DNA of 64,000 nucleotides from Seriola aureovittata (taxonomy: Eukaryota; Chordata; Actinopteri; Carangiformes; Carangidae), in the NCBI RefSeq assembly GCF_021018895.1, contig NC_079384.1, positions 13,741,640 to 13,805,639 of the forward strand, in the 5' to 3' direction. The translations under genes and the position numbers were made by a program. The notes below the pieces were generated by a model. It was given only the letters and a program-made list of their open reading frames with translations. It searched no databases and was not told the origin of the DNA. Of this stretch, positions 1 through 11,705 are shown one piece after another; position 1 is the first letter of the stretch, and each line of letters opens with the position of its first letter.

Positions 1-448
1 CTGAAAATTGTCATCATGCTGTATTGACCTAAGGGGCGTCAATTCACTAAACACAAGGACAGATTTCCTGTACCTACAAAATGTGTTTTCTATCAGGTTT
101 TTAATATATTGCTTCAAAGAAACTGCAAACTTTTAAAAATTATTTTAAGCCGGAATATGACAAATGTCTCCATGCATCAACATTCTGGGTACTAAATGAA
201 TAGTGCGCAATGGGTTTGACTGCTGCCTTAATGAATGCAGGCGCGGGCATGAGATTCTCAAGTGGTTATGAATGTGTTTATTGATTCATAAAGTGTTTAT
301 CATGGCAGGAGCTCACTTTTACGCAACAGATTTTAGAGCACTCACTTGTATGATAATAGCATACATTGCGCCTGAACGTTGAGCAGCACCCTTATACCTG
401 GGCCTCTTCTATTCCACTCAACTTAACTGACCTTTGGCTATAACCTAC
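1..448 (-). other. kcng3: kcng3 intron 1 (window-edge part)
   Basis: AT-rich sequence directly downstream, on the minus strand, of the kcng3 exon 1 splice donor. The donor reads CAG|GTAGGT on the minus strand (GT at 447-448). The second coding exon (S2-S6 and pore in the family) would lie left of base 1. I see no other exon or repeat here. Confidence 0.7.
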
Positions 449-1074
449 CTGTGCTCCTCCACAGTATTTCTCTTGGCTGTATCCCAGTCCGGCAGGGTGC
501 TAGCACACAGCATTATCATAGAAACGATTACAAAGATCACGGACACTGAAGCCAACAGCTGCGCCGCAAGCGAAGAGTTGGGCTCCTCGAATGCCTTGCG
601 CATCTTCTCAAGCCATCTAGCGCGACCAGTGAGCGCAATCCGCTGCACCGACTCGCCCGGGCTCTGAGACTCATCCCCCGACACTCTGAGGTCCCCCTCA
701 GACATACTGTCAAGTCCGATCTCGGACATCCTGTCATCCAGACGTTTCTGGCAGCAGGAGTCCAAGTGCGCGCTCTCCAGCCCCCAGTAGAGCATCTCTG
801 TGTAGAAGGAGAGCTCACACACTCCGGGGACAAAGCGGAGTTTACCGGAGCGCACGTACAGCATGATGAACACGAAAGCCTGCGCGTGGCGGTCGAAGAA
901 AAACTCATTCCGGTCCCGGTCGTAGTCGTCGCACAGTTCAAGGACTTCTTTCTCGGTTGCGCAGGCATGCAGGCGACTGACGCGCCGGAGAGGGAAATCC
1001 CTGATCACCTCACGGGTGAAGGCGTACCGGGTTCCCCCTACGTTGAGCACGCAGATGCTCTTCCCAAACTTCAT
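449..1074 (-). CDS. kcng3: Kv6.3/Kv10.1-type silent potassium channel subunit, exon 1 (partial)
   Basis: First coding exon, 208 codons plus 2 bases, of a KCNG3-like electrically silent Kv alpha subunit. In the family these do not conduct alone: they join Kv2 subunits in the plasma membrane and change gating. Seen: an N-terminal T1 tetramerisation (BTB) domain at about residues 7-115, opening with VLNVGG and containing FPLRRVSRLH, DRNEFFFDRH and CELSFYTEMLYWG. The H103-C107-C108 cluster is the zinc site typical of non-Shaker T1 domains. An acidic/serine linker follows (118-142), then WLEKMRKAFEEPNSSLAAQ and transmembrane segment S1 (about 170-192). The start ATG (1072-1074) gives the usual MxFG N-terminus. 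The frame runs to a good donor (CAG|GTAGGT); reading on gives a stop within two codons. The S2-S6 half is off the window. KCNG3 is preferred over other KCNG/KCNS genes because of the LRRVSRLH and LDDRMS segments and the mta3 neighbour. Confidence 0.93.
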
Positions 1075-1630
1075 GTCGTCAATGTGTAACCTGACTAAAA
1101 CTCCTCTTCACAGTCCATTCCCCCTTCCATAACCGCACTTTGGGCACTTTTAGGGGGAGTGGGGGGTCACGGTCTCCCCTGTCCCCCGGGGCGTGGTTCG
1201 CTCTGAGTGGAGGTGGCCCTGCGTTGAGCTCCGTGGCTGATGGAAACTATTCCCTCTGTCCCTCACTCTCTTCTCCTTCTCCCTCTGCAGCCGGTGGAAG
1301 AGACTCTCCACCCCAGTCAGGGCAAGCCAATCCCATCAGTGATGTCACATGCGCGCGCATGCACGGACGCACGCACACCAAGAGAAAAACTCATGCACGA
1401 AAACTATAGTTTTCTATAGTTGTTCTATTGTAGGCTACTAAATGTTATTTTATAGCCAGGACTTGAATTATAATTGATAAATTTAAATGACTATTAGCCT
1501 ATATAAAGATTATGGTATGAGTCATATTTCTGTATTATTATTAAGTTTACCGCTTATATGGGATAATTTCATTTAAAAGTGTTTATGGTCACTTACTTGA
1601 GTACGTGTGTGTGTGTGTGTGTGTGTGTGC

Positions 1631-1689
<59 letters not shown>

Positions 1690-1983
1690 GGTCTGCGCGT
1701 GCGCCCCTCCCAACGTCAGCAGGCAGTGGTTTTTCTGGTTGATCCGACTTCTTTTGGCTGCCGTGAGTTCACTGTATTGTAAAGGGTACTGTGAATCGTA
1801 TCAGGAGGGGAGGGGGGGTTGAATTGACAAAATTCTCCCAATTGGGTGCACATCCGGAGTCTCGACGATCATAATTTATCACACCTTTTTACCTTTTAAG
1901 AGATTTAGTTTTATTGTTTTTTTTATTAATTTATTCTATTTCTCTTAGTTTATGGTTTACGTTAACACTCCGGGAGGGCAGAA
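1075..1983. promoter_or_regulatory. divergent promoter region between kcng3 and mta3
   Basis: A 909-bp gap between two head-to-head start codons; it must hold the 5' UTRs and start sites of both genes. Seen: a CCAAT box at 1327-1331, a CRE-half-like TGATGTCA at 1340-1347, a GC palindrome ATGCGCGCGCAT at about 1349-1360 (NRF-1-like), a (TG)n tract at 1606-1688, and a second NRF-1-like GC core with a CCCCTCCC box near 1692-1709. There is no convincing TATA box for either gene. Exact start sites cannot be placed. Function is inferred from position and motifs only. Confidence 0.6.
1606..1688. repeat. (TG)n microsatellite in the divergent promoter
   Basis: About 83 bp of TG dinucleotide with two C interruptions near its start (GTGCGTGCGTG). 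Alternating purine-pyrimidine of this length can adopt Z-DNA. Confidence 0.95.
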
Positions 1984-2011
1984 ATGGCGGCCAACATGTA
2001 CCGGGTCGGAG
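1984..2011 (+). CDS. mta3: mta3 exon 1
   Basis: Encodes MAANMYRVG plus the first base of Asp10. The start ATG sits in a good context (GAAATGG). The donor is G|GTATGT. The same 9 residues open MTA1/2/3 proteins. Confidence 0.95.
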
Positions 2012-5000
2012 GTATGTATGTCAATGTGGATCTTTTTATCAAACAGAAACCCTTCCAGTTTTGCATTCCCCGGGGATAATGTGGCGTTTTTTTGAGTTCG
2101 TTTGTATTTAATAGGGAGGTACGGCTGTGTAACAGTAACAGAGATGCATTAAGTTGGAGCAGAAAGGTGAGAATTTCTAAATATTTGGGATCCAAAATGG
2201 GTCAGGCCTCGCGTCTGTCGTGGCCACAGCAGCTAGCCGCCAGCTTGCTAAATGGCTAGCTCACAATGTAAACATTTTTCAGTTGTCGGCACCTTCGTTG
2301 CGCTTCGGTTTTCGCATAATTAGACCGGGGATAATGGAAACTGACGCACAGTGGGACTTCTCGAATAGACATGTGTTTAAAAGGTTGTTAAAACGTTACC
2401 CCGGATAGTCTGAGGCTGCCTTTGTATTTGCCTCTTCTGGCATGCAGCCATTAGTACGAGTCCTTATTTAGCTAACGTTAGCACCAGCAATGGCTTCACT
2501 GATTACCATAATTGCGGCTGAAGCTCTCGTTTTACACAATTTTAGTAAAGCATCTAACCATCGTGGTAACATTAGATGACTGTTATTGCTCCACTGTCCA
2601 TCTAGATTCACCACAAGTGAAATTAATTAGCAAATTGGCTTCAGTGGCTAGCTAGCTTGTTAGCAGTCTAATGGAATTCAACATCAAATTATTGTCTCGT
2701 TTCATGGCGTCGTTTCGTCGGGAGGATTAAACCTAACACCTTTTATTCACGCATACTTGAGCTTCAGATCTATATTAATTCAGTGAATTAGCTTAAATGG
2801 CATCGATGCTTGAAATGTCACACAAACAATAAGCATCTTGGCCCAGGTGATGTTATTGACAACACTTTATCACCGGTGAATCAATTTTGTTTCAGTGCAT
2901 CAGCTAGTTCCCCATATACTCACCTTTAGTGCAGTGCTCCTGCTGCCTTCAGGTGCTCTCTGTAAACTCCAACTTCTCAAACTTTAACTTCTTGGAGCAT
3001 TGAAGTTTTTTCTGTTCAAAAGTAATAATAAATCTGTGATTGAACATGGATTTAAAAAAAAAAAAAGTTGCCTCTTTGATTAAAAAAAGCTAGTCCTGTT
3101 TTGGACTTTAACTAAAGAGTCTATTCTCTTATTGATTATTATGTTGATTCTTTCTTAAATTGATTGTTTAGTCTGTGCAATGCAAAAATTCCCATCACAA
3201 CTTCACAAAACCAAATGCAACATTTTTAAATGTCTTAATTTGCTCAACCAAATGTCCATATGTCTAAAAATATTTAGTTTACAGTGAGATATGGCAAAGA
3301 AAAGCAGGAAATCCTCTCATTTGTCAGGTTGGAATTAGACTTGATGATTATTATTGCCAATTATTTTTTGTTATCTGGTAAGTGACTAATTGTTCCAGCT
3401 CTAGCCCTGTTACTGCTACACAGGATAATTAAAAGACAGAGAATATAGGGCTGTAATTCATCATATTTACAACTATGGCTGATTAACATACTCTGGTTCC
3501 AGAGCCGGATAATGGTAATATTTATATGCACTGAATGCAACTGGGAGTCACAGAGGCAACTCTGATATATTTACCTCTTCACTGGATTGTTTTTGTGTCT
3601 GGAAAATAGTAATTACAACATTTCTGGCAGCACTTGAAGGCAACATTTCATGGCCTTAAGTTTTCCAAAGTTACCTTATATATTATATTCAATTGCCCAA
3701 GTGCAATTGAACCAGGCTGGATTGCTCTCTCCTCCGGCTAGGTGAAGTCATGTTTACGTAGCTTCTGTTGAAGAGCAGTGGGAAGTCAACTGTTATGACT
3801 TTGCTGTGTTCCTAACCAGTAATTTATTTATCTTACAAAAATCATGAAAGTATGGCAACTTTCTCAGGCTGTAGAAACCTTGCAGCACACACGCATTTAC
3901 CTTTTTGATGACCTTTGTTTGACTTGGAGTTTGATATTCTCGGTGGCGTCAGCATGTTAAAATCACAGTTTAATCGTGATCTGTGGATCTGATCATGATA
4001 TTGTACACATTTACATAGATACACATGTTTCTAGTTTGGCATTTACATATGTTATTTTCATCTGAGCCTACACGATTATTTAGCCTCACAGTTATCTGCT
4101 ACAGTGAAGTAATCTCTGTGTTTTTTTTCTTTTCTTTTTTTTCCCCCTTTTTTTTCCAGATTACGTATTTTTTGAGAACTCCTCCAGTAACCCTTACCTG
4201 ATCCGCCGGATAGAGGAGCTCAACAAGGTACTGAAGTGTTTGTGTGTCATTTCTTGTGTGATTATGCTTCTTTATGCCTCAGGGTGAATAACAAGATTCC
4301 TTTCTGTTCTTGCGCCCACCCCCTGTATTTGCAATGGTGTATGTGTGTGTTCAAATTTTGGAACTAAAAGTGTTTGTAATGTGATTAAAAGAGAGAGGTG
4401 TTCCCCACTCTCATAAATGCCGTTTGTATTGCAGGACACACCTGTAGGAGTGTGCTATGTGTAGGCGGGGGTGATTATTGTAATGAGCATTTCAGGAGCT
4501 CAGAAAGCCTTGGACTAAAGATGCAAAATATATTGCCAGACTGAGTATCAGCTGATACTGGCTGTGAAAAGCAACATAGTCTGTTTTGCCAAGTTATGGA
4601 GTTGCCTGTTTTAACTTATTTCATAGAGGTTTGTCACTAATGTTAGTTAATAACAAGCCAAAACTAACATACACTGTTTAAATACCACACAAGCATCTTT
4701 TACAGACGTGTCAGAAAAGCCTTTCCTGTGTTACATTTGCACAGAGTTGCTCAGATAAATCCATGCCATCGCAAGGTGGTGTGGGTGGGAAAATGTCAGA
4801 TCAAGTCAGTGTCAGCCTGAAAAAAAAAACATATTGAGGCTGTACATTGTAATATATAGACAGGGGAGGTTGTAATTATCATAAGTGATAAAGGTGGTGG
4901 GTGAAATGGAACTTCCTCCAGTATCAGTGCAGCATATACTGCCTTGTAATGTTCACATTTTGTTGAGGCTGAAAGAGAGTGGTTGAATGTTATGGACTGT

Positions 5001-8000
5001 AGCTTGTGGTGGCATTACATTGTAATTCTTTACATTGTTCCTGTTTTTTTCCCTCCACATCCTTTGGGTGAACACTGTCATAACATTCATCTGCTCTTAC
5101 TGTACATACAACCTCCTATAAGCAGCAGAGGTTGTAAGCAGTTTTCTCAAACCTTGTACCCCCACATCCATTCAGTCTCCATCAGTCACGCCATTTAATA
5201 CTGTCTGAGTCTTTAAGCCTGTCATCCTAATTATACAGTGAGACAATCAATCAATCATCTGATCATAAGTGCTGTTGCTGCCCTGGTCAGCCTGTCATAG
5301 CAGCAACGCTTGGTGGGCTCGCAAATTAGCCAGGTCTCTTGGGAAATTAGAGGTTTGTACAGGGAGGTGTTACCACCCCTTTCAGCCAACCTGGATCTCT
5401 CTCCTCTCTCCGTTTCAGACGGCCAGTGGGAACGTGGAGGCCAAAGTGGTTTGTTTCTACAGAAGGAGAGACATCTCCCACAGCCTCATCCAGCTCGCAG
5501 ACAAACATGCAAGTGAGTCATCCCACATTCAGACTTTTTGTTCCATATGTGACAGTTACAGTCTCATTCAGGTAGTCAAGTGTTATAAAAGAAAAACGTT
5601 AACTAGAATAAACTCAAATGTGGAGCTGAAATGATAAGTGGATTCACTGATTAGTCCAATAACAGAAAAGTAATTGGCAAAGGATTACTTTTAAGCCACC
5701 AAAGTTTTGCTGGTTCCATCTTCACAAATGTGATGATTTGCTCCTCTTCTCCGTTTCACGTCATTGTAAAGTGAATATTTTTGGATTATGGACTGTTGAT
5801 CAGATGATATGTCACCATGGGCTCTGGGAGGAAGTAATGATGGGGTTTATTTTGTTTGTTTTTATTTCAGTTTTTACTTTATAGATATTTCAATGATTTG
5901 AGAAAATAATTTGCAGATATTGTTCTGCTGATAATTGGCCCATTATTTTCTCTCTAATAGTTTTTCTCTTGAACAATCATACATATACCATCATCTTAGG
6001 TGTTCAAAAATTGTAGTGATTAATTGAGTACTCAAGAAAATTATCAGCAGATCATTGCAGCTCTACTCAGATATATTTACACCAATATGAAAAAAGATGC
6101 AACTCCTTACATTTGAGATGTGAGAATCAGTAAAATAGTTGAGCTGTTATTTACTGATTAATGACATTTCAGCACCAGTCTGAAGCCGAAAGCTGCTGTT
6201 TTCAGCCATGGTTGTATTGTCAGCCAGTCACTTTGAGAGAAAAATGTCATCATGGGCTTTCTGCTGCATGTCAGTCAGGCAGACATTTCCAGCAGCGCTA
6301 CCCCGCCGCATTTCCTTTGCACAATATAACATTTACTATCAATAAGATATTTTTTTCCCTTCATGACGACCACGGCTCCAGAGTGCAACCATTTCATCAG
6401 AGCATTTCTGGAGATGGTGCCACTGGAACATTAATAGGTTCTCCAGTGTAACTTGATAATGTACCGCTGTTCATATTTATACATCACATTAATTTCTCAA
6501 TTGCTTATTACCGAGAGGGGGAGAATTGGCGTATGAGTATGGCTGTATGAAGATGGAAGGAAAGGAAGGTGTTGTTACCACACCAACAGAAGTTCTGGTG
6601 GGAAGCCGTCTACCTGCTTCCAGTGATGTTTCACTTGGCCCTTTGGTCCCAATAAAACAAATTATTGGTTACTCTGAAGGTAAAGAAACTCTCCTGTGCC
6701 AAAACAATCTCACAATTTTCACAAGTAGAATGATTAACATGAGGAATCAGCAGCAGGAGAACCCAGTGAAGACTGGTTTGTAATGTTCTCATGACTGAGA
6801 CAGGAAAGACAGGAATATATTGTGTGGCTGAATATGGTTCTCGCTGTGTGTGGTCAAACTGTTTGTGTAAAACCAGTTTTGTTCATTTAGGTAGACTCTG
6901 TAAACAGGAAGCAACCTTAAGCGCAAAAATATAAACCATACAGTATGCAGGGACATATGCATTGATCGCTGCACAGTGCCAATTCAACCATCTATTTGGA
7001 GTCTGTCGTGTACCAGCTGGTCAGCAGAAGAGGCAGCAACAACAATAAAATTTAGCAGTGCTTAACACACTGTAAAAAAAAAAAAAAAAAGAAGAAAGAA
7101 TTCACACAATTTATGGCCTAGACTAGTTCATGGGAAAAACGCAGTCATCTAGTGAATTTGATTTACAGAAATAAAACTGAGTGTGCAGAGTGGAGCCAAG
7201 ACTGAAACATCTGTACGTGTTACCAAGGTACTGATCTTGGGTGAAATAGGAAAGGTTTTGATGCTGTGTTGCTGTTTATTTTGACATTAGGGTAGAAATT
7301 TCAGAAGGGAGAACTAGTGCTCTCAGTGGAGTCATTCTGGAGCCATGTCAGCAAAATTTGCCTGTGTTTTGTCTTCCATGCTGATTAATTTTTGCAGCCC
7401 GAGATCAAACAACAGCCGTGAGCCAAACGTTGGCTCTACAGGAGAGTGGTCAGTTCAGCCAAATCTGAAAAAAACATGTTTTCCCACCTGCTCTTACTGG
7501 TGTCAAACCATGCAGATAGTTTTGTTTTTACTTCATGAGATTTGAAGGTATCTGTTGCTGCCTCCCCAACACTATACAGGTGAATAGAATTATGTTTGTA
7601 ACACTGAAAGCATCCTCAAAATATATTTTTACTGTGACTGCTTCGTGTTTTACCTTTCCTACCTTGCAACATATGAATGAATACATTTACTCATCCACTG
7701 ACAGAATTCTGAAATATGTCCATAATCTTGCTGCGAAGACCCATGAATTAGCAACCAGTGCCAGGGACAAAAAAGAGATAGGACTTATTACAGTTGCCTT
7801 CTAGTGGTTTGCCAGCGGAAATCTTTTCAATATGAAACTGCATTAGCATTTGTCTTTACCCAGCAATTACAGCTCTGTTGTATCAAAGGAGATCAGAGCA
7901 GGCTGTTATCTGTTGGATGAAAGTAAGAACAGCAATGTAATGTAGAAATGGAACTCCAAATTAGAGACTATTTTACTGTAAAAAATCTGAACATCGAGCA

Positions 8001-11000
8001 GCTGCATCTTTGAAAAATGGTGACTCAGCCAGAGACACTGGTGTGTTCAGTGGTCTGTCAAGGGGTCAGTGTGCTATATGGGTGGTCGTACAGCGTCTGA
8101 AACCCCTACTCTCACACTCATTCAGTGTTGGAGTTACTTCACGCTAGGATTGGCCCTGGGTTCAGAGGATGGAAACTACTGTAAGCAGGTTTTAAACTTC
8201 TCATGCTCTCTTTTTTTTTTTACTAGTTACTTCTGTGTGTCGAAACGATGGCAACAGCATGAATGCATTTGAGGAAAGACTGTCCAAAAGTGTGCTAAGT
8301 TGTCCCCCATCTGCACAATTCATCGTGTCTCGTCTTTCTATTAATTAGTTAATCTCAAGTCTTTAGGGTTCACCTCAGTTATCCCCTGGTCTGAGGCTGG
8401 CTGTCATAGAAAGGGCAGAGACTTGGTTGTTCACATGAAAAGGGGCATAGTTTTTTCCAATATGAAAAAAAAGAGAGCTGGAGAAGTTGAAACCCTGGCT
8501 AATTTCTCACCTTTGCCCAGCTTGCCAATTGCAGCATGCAGTGGGTGTGAATGTTGGATTGGCCCAGTCCCGGAGGGAAAGTTTCCAACGCTGTTCGACC
8601 ATGCAGCATGACCATGAAGCATACTGGCAACGTGGAGCGTGAAATATCAGAACAGTGGAAATGGGGAATGTTGGTGTCTGTAGGACATTTTGTAACAGGA
8701 ATGTAAAGTTGTTAAAGTGCCAGTTCTACCTTTATGAAAACAACTGGTGCAAGCATAGATACGTTTCCAATGGAAGATAATCTTTAATTATCTGTATGCC
8801 ACTGTGTAACGGTTAAGATGCTCATCTGCTGCCTGGCATTATGTGCAGATTCAGCTAATGCAGTATTTATATGAGCACTGTTCCTAGTAATAGTCCTGCA
8901 CAAAATGGCCTGGGTGTCTTTAATAGATGGCAGCAGTAGTTTGGGATTGCAAAATCCTCTGGAGACTTTTTCTCTTGTATATCTGAAGACAGCACAGTTA
9001 TGAAATATTAGAGACCATTTGTGACTCTAATCTGTTGGTCAGTAATTTAAGCCTGTCATATTTCTTGTGCCATGTTTCTTCACTGAGCCTTCTGTGACAC
9101 ACGGTGACCATTTAATAACATCAGGCTCTCTTTTAATCCGTCATTTTAAAGTTATTTTCCGCTGTGTGTGCATTTGCAGAGGAGTTGGAAGAGGAGAAGG
9201 AGAGCCCGACAGAGACAGAACTAACAGAAAAACAGAAACACCAGCTTCGCCACAGAGAGCTCTTCCTCTCCCGGCAATATGAAAGTCTACCTGCGACACA
9301 CATCAGGTACTCAAAACACACACACACACACACACACACAGCTCATCAACTGCAGGCAGTGCTCATGGATAGTCACTCATCCAGCCTTGAACACGCATAT
9401 CAAACACTGCTCACTTCCTGCGTCTGTGTTTTACATGGTGCTTGTCCTCTTTCTCTTTCTCTATTAGGGGGAAGTGCAGTGTGGCATTATTGAATGAGAC
9501 TGAAGCCGTTCTTTCATACCTTGACAAAGAGGTGAGCCGGGGGGGGGGGGGGGGGGGAACTAACCTGATTTGTCATCTCCTACTGCTGTTTGTTGTTGGT
9601 TGTTTACTACAGTCTGGTCATATTTTAAATGCTTTTTCAGACGTCAGATGTCAAAAACTGAGATATTCAGGTGCTAGAACTAACCATGACTTTAAATGTT
9701 GATTAATCATACAATTCATTTCTTGGTTTATTTAGTCCATATAATATCAGAAAAAAATATGCGTATTATGCTGTCAGATAAACCATATTGTCCAACCAAC
9801 ACCTCAAGCATAATACTATTAAATATATTATGACATAAGACCAAAGAAAGCAGCAAATTTGAGAGTTTCTTTAGCAAATTTTGCTTAAGTAATCAAAATA
9901 GTTGCCTATAATTTTATATATAAACCAATTGTTTGTTTCAGCTGTAGAAAAGTCAAATTTTGTGGTTGCAGCTGTTATCTTCAGTTCTTGCTAAGACTTC
10001 TTGTTTGTCTCTTTGCCTCACAGTAAGGGTTGTTCTGTTATACAACAGCTGCGGATTACAGGTTTACTAGCAGAATTCCAAATAGATTCAAGGTTCAGAT
10101 TCAAATGTATAAAACAGAAGATGAGTTTGACATTAGAGTGTGTGTAAAAACCCTGCTGCTTAAAATATGGAGGCGGGTTCTTCATCTTAGTAATTGGCGT
10201 GCTGTTTTCTTCAGGATACCTTCTTCTACTCGCTGGTGTATGACCCGACACAGAAGACCCTGCTGGCCGACAAAGGAGAGATCAGAGTGGGGCCGCGCTT
10301 TCAGGCAGACGTACCTGAAATGCTACAAGAAGGTCAGTCAGAACTGCACACGAGCTGATTCACTCGGCATTTGATTTGTCAAATAACGCCCACGGGTTTT
10401 GTTATTTACATCTGTGTCGAAGCTTGTTTTTCTTTCCCAAGCCACATTATCCACAAAGGGTTACAGCAGGGAAAGGTAACCATGGAGGAAATACTTTTTT
10501 TTTTTGGCTGGTTGAAGCTTAAGTGATGAGTTAACTAATAGGTCAAGTAAGTGTTGAGTATCCAGGTTTGACATGATCAGTGAATGATGTTGTCCTTGAC
10601 TCTGAGCCTCTTTCACACATGCAGCCGGAAAGTTTCTGTAAATCTTCCATCGTCCAGCTGACTTGAAAATGAACCACCTCACAACTTGAGCGAGGAAATT
10701 GATTTTTTCTTGTCCTAATGTAAACAAAAGTTGTAGAATATGTGCATCCACAATTTTCATTTGAGATTTTCTGGGTGTTTTGACATTTCTTAGAGGCTGT
10801 AGAGGTGACAGTCTAAAAAAAGAGAAATGTGTTTATGCATTTATTTAAAAAGAAAGGCTAAGAGAAATTGATCTTATCACCATCTCAGTGGAGATTAACA
10901 TGTACATTGAGATGAATAAATTCATAACAGATTAAACTCTGATCTGGTAAAAGGACTGCTCTAAAACAATCAATCATGAAAGGTGTGATTTCTCAGCAGT

Positions 11001-11652
11001 AAGTGGACAATTTCCAGGCAATTTCATGGGCTTTGTAATCATGAAGTTGACTTGTAGCAAACAACCGGGGATTATAAATCGATTTCTTCACCTTCAGCCT
11101 GTGGTGAAGCTGTCGTCTCTGTGTCCTGCAGGTGAGGCAGATGACAGGGACCAGTCGAAGCTAGAAGAGAAGCTGTGGGATCCAGAGTGTCCACTCACCA
11201 ACAAACAGATAGACCAATTCCTAGTGGTGGCACGGTAAATCACTCTTCACCTCAGACATCTACTCGGACAGCCTACCGCTCAAACCGACCAAACGGAAAG
11301 TTTCAGATAGCGGCTTGTGATGAACCCTGATTCCTCCAGGAACCATTCTTAGTAAAGACACTTTATGACCCTTCCTGCTGTGAAGGATATGATATTCAAC
11401 TCCATTACTTCCCTCTGTTTGTGTATGATAATGCAAAAGTGTGAGGGCAAAAATAATAAACGCACATTATTGTTGTTTGAGGGGTGGCTCATACCACAAG
11501 GAGGGCTCTTTACTTTTAGTGGTTTACATGCATATATTTTCAGGGCGGTTGGGACCTTTGCTCGAGCGTTGGACTGCAGCAGCTCAGTCAGACAACCAAG
11601 CTTACACATGAGTGCGGCTGCAGCCTCACGAGATATCACACTGGTGAGTTGG

Positions 11653-11705
<53 letters not shown>

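Larger units (their letters stand above)
2012..4159 (+). other. mta3: mta3 intron 1
   Basis: A 2.1-kb first intron. It holds GCTAACGTTAGC at 2471-2482 with GCTAGC-rich surroundings (2230-2260, 2640-2665), and a degenerate interspersed repeat at about 3075-3405. The rest is AT-rich and otherwise unremarkable. It ends in a strong pyrimidine tract and CCAG. Confidence 0.8.

Noticed and set aside
537..1089. Alternative frames across kcng3 exon 1 on both strands
   Set aside because: Only the 449-1074 minus frame gives a recognisable T1 domain and S1 segment; the others are cysteine- or arginine-rich nonsense.
1579..1822. Cysteine/valine repeat peptide
   Set aside because: Translation of the TG microsatellite, not a gene. 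The same applies to CV or TH runs at 11349, 18520, 52228, 56464, 57744 and 63296.
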